Assembly: GCF_900107455.1 (NCBI RefSeq)
Contig: NZ_FNQB01000002.1
Coordinates: 992,001 to 1,056,000, forward strand
Source: Asanoa ishikariensis
Lineage (GTDB): Bacteria > Actinomycetota > Actinomycetes > Mycobacteriales > Micromonosporaceae
Direction: 5' to 3'
Length of the DNA: 64,000 bases
Of this stretch, positions 58,574 through 64,000 are shown one piece after another. The first letter of the stretch is position 1. Every line of letters starts with the position of its first letter. The position numbers and the translations under genes are program-made. Under the pieces are notes generated by a model, which searched no databases, was not told where the DNA came from, and worked only from the letters and a program-made list of their open reading frames with translations.

Positions 58574-61500
58574 GTGCATCTCAAGAGCTTGACCGTGAAG
58601 GGCTTCAAGTCCTTCGCCTCCGCGACGACGTTGCGGCTGGAGCCGGGCATCACCTGTGTCGTGGGGCCCAACGGCTCTGGCAAGTCCAACGTGGTCGACG
58701 CGATCTCCTGGGTGCTGGGCGAGCAGGGCGCCAAGGCCCTCCGCGGCGGCAAGATGGAAGACGTCATCTTCGCCGGCACCGCCGGCCGCGCGCCGCTCGG
58801 TCGCGCCGAGGTCACCCTGACGATCGACAACCAGGACGGCGCGCTGCCGATCGACTACACCGAGGTGTCGATCACCCGCCGGATGTTCCGGTCCGGCGAG
58901 AGCGAATACGAGATCAACGGCAACTCGTGCCGGCTGCTCGACATCCAGGAACTGCTCAGCGACTCCGGCATCGGCCGTGAGATGCACGTGATCGTCGGCC
59001 AGGGCCAGCTCGACGCCGTGCTGCACGCGAAGCCGGAAGACCGCCGGGCGTTCATCGAAGAGGCGGCCGGCGTCCTCAAGCACCGCAAGCGCAAGGAAAA
59101 GGCGCTGCGGAAGCTCGACGCGATGCAGGTCAACCTCAACCGGCTCACCGACCTGACCGCCGAGCTCCGCCGCCAGCTCAAGCCGCTGGGCCGGCAGGCC
59201 GAGGTGGCCCGGCGTGCGGCCGGCATCCAGTCCGACCTGCGCGACGCCCGGCTCCGGCTGCTCGCCGACGACCTGTTCACGCTGCGCACCACCCTCGACA
59301 AGGAGGTCGCCGACGAGGCGGCCCTGCGCGAGCGCCGCGAATATGTCGAGGACGAGCACGAGCAGGTCCAGCGCCGCCTGGCCCAGCTCGAGGCGGCCCT
59401 GGCCGAGGACGCGCCGCTGCTCGCGGCCGCGCAGGACGCCTGGTACAAGCTGTCCGCGCTGCAGGAGCGCTTCCGGTCCACCGAACAGCTCGCCAGCGAG
59501 CGGCTGCGCCACCTGAGCGCCACCCCCGACGACGAGCGCCCCGGCCGCGACCCGGACGAGTTGGCCGCCGAGTCGGAGCGGGTCCGCGCCCAGGAAGACA
59601 CGCTGCGCGCCGCTCTCAAGGACGACCAGGCCCACCTCGCCGAGGCGGTCGAGTCCAGGCAGGCGCTGGAGCGTCAGCTCGCCGCGGCCGAGCAGGCGCT
59701 GCGCGCCGCCGCGAAGGCGATCGCCGACCGTCGCGAAGGGCTGGCCAAGCTCACCGGCCAGGTCAACGCCGCCCGCGCCCGCAGCAACAGCGGCTCCGAG
59801 GAGATCGAACGGCTGGCCACGGCCCACGCCGACGCGCAGGCCCGGGCACAGCGAGCCCAGGCCGAGGTCGACGCGGTCGCGGCGGAGTCGTCGGAGGCCG
59901 ACCTGGCCGACGCCGACCTGGACGCCCGGCACGACGAGGCGGTGGCCGCGCACGAGGTGGCCGCGGCCGAGGTCCGCGAGCTGACCAACCGCGAGCGGGT
60001 CGCCGAGAAGGACGCGGCGACGTGGAAGGCCCGCGAGGAGGCGCTCTCCCTGGGCCTGCGGCGCAAGGACGGTGCCGGCGCGCTGCTGAGCCGCGCGGAC
60101 CAGGTGCCCGGCCTGCTCGGCAGCCTGGCCGGCATGCTGACCGTCGAGCCCGGCAACGAGGCGGCGCTGGCCGCCGCACTCGGCGTGCTCGCCGACGCGG
60201 TCGCGGTCGCCGGCGTGGACGAGGCCGCCGAGGCGATGCGCTACCTCAAGATCCAGGACGCCGGCCGCGCGTCACTGCTGGTCGGCACGCCGGCCGGCCC
60301 CGGCATGATCGGCTCGCCGGACGCGCTGCGCCCCGCGCTGCCGGAAGGCGCGCGCTGGGCGCCGGACGTGGTCCGCTGCGACGAGCGCATCCGGCCGGCC
60401 GTGCACTGGGCGCTGCGCGACGTGATCCTGACCGGGAGCCTGGAGCTGGCGACCCGCGCGGTGGCCGACAACCCCCAGCTCCGCGCGGTCACGCCGGACG
60501 GCGACGTGGTCGGTGCGTACGCCGCCGCGGGTGGCTCGGCCAAGGCGCAGAGCTTCATCGAGCTGCAGGCGGCGGTCGACGAGGCGGCGACCAACCGGTC
60601 CACCGCCGAGGAGCAGATCGAACTGCTCCGCACGCAGCTCGCGACCGCCCGGGCCGCGGTCGCCGGCCGCAAGGAGGCCGTGCAGGTCACCGAGCGCGAG
60701 AAGCGGGCCGCCGAGGGCCAGCGCAACGCCGCCGCCCGCCGGCTCGCCGAGCTCGGTGCCGCCGCCCGGTCCGCCGCCGCGGAGACCGAGCGCCTCGGTG
60801 CCTCCCGGGCCCGGGCGCAGCAGGCCCGCGACCAGGACCTGACCGCGCTGGCCGAGCTGGAGACCCGGCTCGAGCTGGCGGAGACCACCCCGATCGACGA
60901 GGAGCCGTCGACCGAGGAGCGCGACCAACTCGCCGCGATGGTGCCGCAGGCGCGCCAGAACGAGATGGAGGTGCGGCTGTCGGTCCGCACCGCCGAGGAG
61001 CGGGTCGCGTCGATCGCCGGCCGGGCCGAGTCGCTGGCCCGCCAGGCCGCCGCCGAGCGCGCCGCCCGCGAGCGCACCGCCGCCCGCAAGGCCGCCCGGG
61101 TCCGCGGCGCCGGCATCGCCCGCGCCGTCGAGGTCGGCGCCCGCGAGGCGCTGGCCCGGGTCGCGGTCTCGCTGGCCGCCGCCGAGGAGACCCGCGACGC
61201 GGTCGCCTCCGCCCGGGCCGCCCGGGAGGCCGAGTTCCAGGAGGTACGCGCGGCGGCCAAGCGGCTCGCCAGCGACCTGGAGCGGCTGACCAGCGCGGTG
61301 CACCGCGACGAGGTCGCGCGGGCCGAGCAGCGGATGCGGATCGAGCAGCTCGAGGTCAAGGCAGCCGAGGACTTCTCGCTCGACGTCGAGACCTTGGTCG
61401 CCGAGTACGGCCCGGCGCAGCCCGTACCCCCGACGCAGGTTGCTCTGGCCGCGGCCGCCGCGGCGGGTGAGCCGGAGCCCGATGCGTTGCCCTACGACCG

Positions 61501-62152
61501 GCCGACCCAGGAGAAGCGGGCCGCGAAGGCGGAACGCGAGCTGGCCCTGCTCGGCAAGGTCAACCCACTGGCGCTGGAGGAGTTCGCGGCGCTCGAGGAG
61601 CGGTTCAAGTTCCTCTCCGACCAGCTCGAAGACCTCAAGAACACCCGGCGTGACCTGCTCACCGTGGTCAAGGACGTGGACGACCGGATCCTCGAGGTGT
61701 TCGCCAACGCGTTCCACGACACGGCCCGCGAGTTCGAGCAGGTCTTCACGGTGCTGTTCCCGGGCGGCGAGGGTCGCCTGGTGCTCACCGACCCGGAGGA
61801 CATGCTGACCACGGGCGTCGAGGTCGAGGCCCGCCCGCCGGGCAAGAAGATCAAGCGGCTGTCGCTGCTGTCCGGTGGTGAGCGCTCACTAACCGCGGTT
61901 GCCATGCTGGTCGCGATCTTCCGCGCCCGGCCCAGCCCGTTCTACATCATGGACGAGGTCGAGGCGGCGCTGGACGACGTCAACCTCGGCCGGCTGATCA
62001 CTCTGATGGCCCAGCTCCGTGAGAAGAGCCAGCTCATCATCATCACCCACCAGAAGCGCACGATGGAGGTCGCCGACGCCCTGTACGGCGTGACCATGCG
62101 CAACGGCGTCACAGAAGTGATCAGCCAACGACTCGGCGGCGAGGAGGACTGA
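58574..62152 (+). CDS. smc: Chromosome segregation protein SMC
   Basis: 1192 residues, full length. Walker A is 'CVVGPNGSGKSNVVDAISWV'. Two long coiled coils flank a hinge (about 510-670). The signature 'LLSGGERSLTAVAMLVAIF' and Walker B 'FYIMDEVEAALDDVNLGRL' close the ATPase head. It organises the chromosome with ScpA and ScpB, which are not here. GTG at 58574 has a weak GAGGA site. The TGATG overlap couples it to the HAD gene. Confidence 0.97.
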   Translation: MHLKSLTVKGFKSFASATTLRLEPGITCVVGPNGSGKSNVVDAISWVLGEQGAKALRGGKMEDVIFAGTAGRAPLGRAEVTLTIDNQDGALPIDYTEVSITRRMFRSGESEYEINGNSCRLLDIQELLSDSGIGREMHVIVGQGQLDAVLHAKPEDRRAFIEEAAGVLKHRKRKEKALRKLDAMQVNLNRLTDLTAELRRQLKPLGRQAEVARRAAGIQSDLRDARLRLLADDLFTLRTTLDKEVADEAALRERREYVEDEHEQVQRRLAQLEAALAEDAPLLAAAQDAWYKLSALQERFRSTEQLASERLRHLSATPDDERPGRDPDELAAESERVRAQEDTLRAALKDDQAHLAEAVESRQALERQLAAAEQALRAAAKAIADRREGLAKLTGQVNAARARSNSGSEEIERLATAHADAQARAQRAQAEVDAVAAESSEADLADADLDARHDEAVAAHEVAAAEVRELTNRERVAEKDAATWKAREEALSLGLRRKDGAGALLSRADQVPGLLGSLAGMLTVEPGNEAALAAALGVLADAVAVAGVDEAAEAMRYLKIQDAGRASLLVGTPAGPGMIGSPDALRPALPEGARWAPDVVRCDERIRPAVHWALRDVILTGSLELATRAVADNPQLRAVTPDGDVVGAYAAAGGSAKAQSFIELQAAVDEAATNRSTAEEQIELLRTQLATARAAVAGRKEAVQVTEREKRAAEGQRNAAARRLAELGAAARSAAAETERLGASRARAQQARDQDLTALAELETRLELAETTPIDEEPSTEERDQLAAMVPQARQNEMEVRLSVRTAEERVASIAGRAESLARQAAAERAARERTAARKAARVRGAGIARAVEVGAREALARVAVSLAAAEETRDAVASARAAREAEFQEVRAAAKRLASDLERLTSAVHRDEVARAEQRMRIEQLEVKAAEDFSLDVETLVAEYGPAQPVPPTQVALAAAAAAGEPEPDALPYDRPTQEKRAAKAERELALLGKVNPLALEEFAALEERFKFLSDQLEDLKNTRRDLLTVVKDVDDRILEVFANAFHDTAREFEQVFTVLFPGGEGRLVLTDPEDMLTTGVEVEARPPGKKIKRLSLLSGGERSLTAVAMLVAIFRARPSPFYIMDEVEAALDDVNLGRLITLMAQLREKSQLIIITHQKRTMEVADALYGVTMRNGVTEVISQRLGGEED

Positions 62153-62772
62153 TGCGCCCGAAGGCCACCGCGCTGCTGGTCGACCTGGACGGCACCCTGC
62201 GCCGCTGGGACGCGGCCGTGATCCACGGCATCGAGGCCGCACACGACCTCAAGCCGGGCGCGCTCTACCAGGCCGCGCTCGACTGGTCGCGGCTCATGCC
62301 GGCGATCATCGGCGAGATCACCCACGACGAGTGGGCCGACGTCATCGCCGCGGAGCTCGCCGACCAGACGGGCGATCCGGACCGCGCCCGGGCCGCGGTC
62401 AAGGAGTGGGAGCAGTACCGGGGCTCGGTGGAGCCGGGCCTGCTCGCGCTGATCCGGGACGCCCGGGCCGCCGGCATCAAGGTCGGCCTGGCCACGAACG
62501 CCACGGACCTGCTCCCGGCCGACCTGCGCACCCTGGGCCTGGTCGACGAGTTCGACGCGGTGATCAACTCCTCGGAGCTGCGCATCCCGAAGCCGGCCCC
62601 CGAATACTTCGGCGCGGCCTGCCTGGCCCTGCACACGCCGCCGCGCAACGTCCTGTTCATCGACGACAGCGAACGCTTCGTCCTGGGGGCACGCGCCGCC
62701 GGATTGGCCGCCTACCGCTGGACCGGCCCGGAGAACCTTCCGTACATCCGAGCGGCACTCAATCTGGCATAG
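62152..62772 (+). CDS. HAD-superfamily hydrolase
   Basis: 206 residues. Motif I is 'LLVDLDGTLRRW' (DxDGT), motif II 'VGLATNATD', motif III Lys in 'RIPKPAPEYF', and motif IV 'VLFIDDSERFV'. It should dephosphorylate a small molecule. ATG at 62152 shares one base with the smc stop, so it is co-translated with smc. Its end lies one base from the palindromic operator of the next gene pair. Confidence 0.9.
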   Translation: MRPKATALLVDLDGTLRRWDAAVIHGIEAAHDLKPGALYQAALDWSRLMPAIIGEITHDEWADVIAAELADQTGDPDRARAAVKEWEQYRGSVEPGLLALIRDARAAGIKVGLATNATDLLPADLRTLGLVDEFDAVINSSELRIPKPAPEYFGAACLALHTPPRNVLFIDDSERFVLGARAAGLAAYRWTGPENLPYIRAALNLA

Positions 62773-62773
62773 C

Positions 62774-62801
62774 GAATGGCATGCGATCATGCATGCCATT
62801 C
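62774..62801. promoter_or_regulatory. Palindromic operator of the MazEF-type pair
   Basis: GAATGGCATGC (62774-62784) and its exact inverse GCATGCCATTC (62791-62801) with a 6-bp spacer. It covers the presumed -35 and reaches the -10 box, the usual place for autorepression by an antitoxin-toxin complex. Confidence 0.7.
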
Positions 62802-62803
62802 AC

Positions 62804-62809
62804 TACCAT
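62804..62809 (+). promoter_or_regulatory. Candidate -10 box of the antitoxin gene
   Basis: TACCAT, 7 nt before the ATG at 62817; predicted leaderless. It also excludes the ATG at 62793 as start. Confidence 0.5.
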
Positions 62810-62816
62810 CATCGAT

Positions 62817-63095
62817 ATGGGCAAGACCACGATCAGCGTCGAATCTCGCACCCGTGACCGACTAGCGGCGTGGGCAGCCCGACATGGTCGCCCAATGGGG
62901 GAGGAGATTGAGGTGTTGCTGGACATTGCTGAGCGCAATGAGTTCTGGGAGAAGGTTTCGATCGGCTATGCCGGCGGCTATGCCGGCGGCGACGATGATG
63001 AGTTCCCCGAGTATGCCGACCTACCGGCCGTCGGTCCGTTCCCGACGCCGCCGGAGATGATCGACGACATTCCGTCGACCGTGCATGACCGGTGA
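62817..63095 (+). CDS. Antitoxin, ribbon-helix-helix type (MazE-like)
   Basis: 92 residues. The N-terminal ribbon-helix-helix is 'KTTISVESRTRDRLAAWAAR' with 'PMGEEIEVLLDIAE'. The C-terminal half is acidic and has 'YAGGYAGGDDDEF', a likely toxin-neutralising tail. It should bind the palindrome next to its promoter. Its stop overlaps the toxin GTG by 4 nt. Confidence 0.82.
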   Translation: MGKTTISVESRTRDRLAAWAARHGRPMGEEIEVLLDIAERNEFWEKVSIGYAGGYAGGDDDEFPEYADLPAVGPFPTPPEMIDDIPSTVHDR

Positions 63096-63436
63096 GGGCG
63101 GGCACCCTCTACATCGCCGACCTCGGCGAACGACACATCCGCGGCGCGGAGCAGGTCGGGCGGCGTCCCGTCCTGATCGTCCACAGTCATGACTACGCGC
63201 GCATTCCCAACCTGGCGCTGATCTGCCCACTGACCTCGACCAACCGCGGCGTCCCGAATCACGTGCCGCTGGTCCCGGACGCGGAAAACGGCCTGCGTAC
63301 CCCCTGCTTTGTGATGACCGAGCAGATCCGGGCCATTGATCTGGGCTACCTACACCGGCAGGTCGGCCGCATCGGAAATGCCGTGCTCGCCGAGGTCTTG
63401 ACCATCCTCACCGAGCGGCTGATCGCTCGGCGCTGA
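63092..63436 (+). CDS. MazF/PemK-family mRNA interferase toxin
   Basis: 114 residues, the family length. 'RAGTLYIADLGERHIRGAEQ', 'GRRPVLIVHSHDYARI' (RPxxV strand) and 'CPLTSTNRGVPNHVPL' (conserved Thr/Ser) are the MazF core. 'VMTEQIRAID' gives the DQIRA/RxxD-like motif. It is expected to cut mRNA at short sequences. GTG at 63092 overlaps the antitoxin stop. Confidence 0.88.
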   Translation: MRAGTLYIADLGERHIRGAEQVGRRPVLIVHSHDYARIPNLALICPLTSTNRGVPNHVPLVPDAENGLRTPCFVMTEQIRAIDLGYLHRQVGRIGNAVLAEVLTILTERLIARR

Positions 63437-63442
63437 GCCAGG

Positions 63443-63958
63443 TCAGTCGCCGGTTTTGCCGTCCAGGCGCTCGCGGAGCAGGTCCGCGTGGCCGTTGTGG
63501 CGGGCGTACTCCTCGATCATGTGGGTGTAGACCCAGCGCAGGTTGATCGTGCGGCCGCGGGTCGTGTCGAAGGTGTGGTCCAGCGACAGATCGGCCGCCA
63601 GGGCGTCGGCCTTGGCGCACTCCTCGCGGAACGTCGCGAAGTCCGCCTCGGCCGACTCCGCGGTGCCGTCGTTGAAGTCGCCGTCCAGGTTGTCGTCGCT
63701 GTAGTAGAGGTCCTCGTGCGGCGCGCCGGCCGCGCGGTGGAACCAGCTTCGTTCGACGGCGGCCATGTGCCGCACCAGGCCGAGCAGGCTCAGCGTCGAC
63801 GGCTCGACCGTCTGCCGGGTCAACTCCTCCGCGCCCAGCCCTCGGCACTTCCAGAGCAGCGTGTCGCGGTGCCAGTCGAGCCAGCCTTGCAACATCTCGC
63901 GCTCGTCGGCGACGTAGGGCTCGTTGCGGCGGTCGATATCAGGGGCGATCCAGGTCAT
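63443..63958 (-). CDS. DinB/DUF664-family protein
   Basis: 171 residues, four-helix bundle. 'EREMLQGWLDWHRDTLLWKC' and 'LVRHMAAVERSWFHR' give the first metal histidines, and 'VYTHMIEEYARHNGHADLLR' the last. Such actinobacterial proteins are likely mycothiol-dependent S-transferases. It is convergent with the toxin gene, 6 nt apart, and starts at an ATG six nucleotides after CATGAT. Confidence 0.88.
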   Translation of the reverse strand: MTWIAPDIDRRNEPYVADEREMLQGWLDWHRDTLLWKCRGLGAEELTRQTVEPSTLSLLGLVRHMAAVERSWFHRAAGAPHEDLYYSDDNLDGDFNDGTAESAEADFATFREECAKADALAADLSLDHTFDTTRGRTINLRWVYTHMIEEYARHNGHADLLRERLDGKTGD

Positions 63959-63964
63959 CGGGGC

Positions 63965-63970
63965 ATCATG
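63965..63970 (-). promoter_or_regulatory. Candidate -10 box of the DinB-like gene
   Basis: CATGAT on the minus strand, 6 nt before the ATG at 63958; keeps -11 A and -7 T. Confidence 0.4.
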
Positions 63971-64000
63971 CCGGTTCGTTCGCCGGGACGCCGCCCGGTT

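Noticed and set aside
58442-59953. 503-residue minus-strand frame opposite smc
   Set aside because: Mirror frame of a high-G+C gene, Gly/Leu/Arg-rich with no family motif; smc itself is certain.

Overview
The window is high-G+C actinobacterial chromosome (GTG, ATG and occasional TTG starts, strong G/C bias at third codon positions). Gene content and order point to the Micromonosporaceae or a close relative; this is inference, since no rRNA or unique marker is present. The layout follows a core block I know from Mycobacterium and Streptomyces: leuB, ilvE and cimA; a fumarylacetoacetate hydrolase; tRNA-Gln and tRNA-Glu; ndgR, leuC, leuD and hup; mutT1, ppk and cofC; plsC, gpsA and ddl; recG and rpmB; thiL; rsmD and coaD; a sepIVA-like gene; DUF177, rpmF, plsX, rnc, mutM and smc. 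No complete insertion sequence, prophage or CRISPR array is visible.

Region by region. 1-6300: end of leuB, ilvE, a 1.2-kb non-coding stretch with degenerate repeats, small surface/stress genes, and cimA behind what looks like a Leu/Ile leader-peptide attenuator. 6300-16000: accessory genes, including a coupled MoxR-DUF58-VWA set followed by an HtrA-like protease. 16000-21000: FAH-family hydrolase, two tRNAs, ndgR divergent from leuCD, and an HU protein with a Lys/Ala tail. 21000-33000: membrane EEP protein, a polyphosphate group (mutT1, CYTH-CHAD, ppk), a cofC fused to a cold-shock-like tail, plsC-gpsA-PLP lyase, ddl. 33000-42700: HIT, recG with a DAK2 protein, epimerase, rpmB, GNAT, an ECF sigma/CU044_5270 pair, thiL, a stand-alone Lrp ligand domain and DUF3515. 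42700-46000: a membrane-anchored gene broken by two compensating frameshifts, YceI, and an LPXTG-type surface protein. 46000-51200: rsmD-coaD, sepIVA-like, DUF177-rpmF-plsX-rnc-mutM. 51200-57700: an anchored trypsin-like protease, a Pro/Ala-rich membrane protein, and a tightly coupled exopolysaccharide-like operon (PelF-like glycosyltransferase, polytopic membrane protein, spherulin-4/GH135-like protein) behind a secreted CAP-domain gene. 57700-64000: a small coiled-coil protein, a structured smc leader, smc, a HAD hydrolase, a MazEF-type pair with a perfect palindromic operator, and a DinB-like protein.

Functionally the window joins branched-chain amino acid synthesis and its control (leuB, ilvE, cimA, ndgR, leuCD), phospholipid and wall precursors (plsX, plsC, gpsA, ddl), polyphosphate and cofactor metabolism (ppk, CHAD, mutT1, cofC, coaD, thiL), and chromosome or RNA maintenance (recG, mutM, rnc, smc, HU). 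A feature running through the whole window is that at least sixteen start codons sit 6-7 nt downstream of a TANNNT-like -10 hexamer, the arrangement expected of leaderless mRNAs. This also helped in choosing starts.
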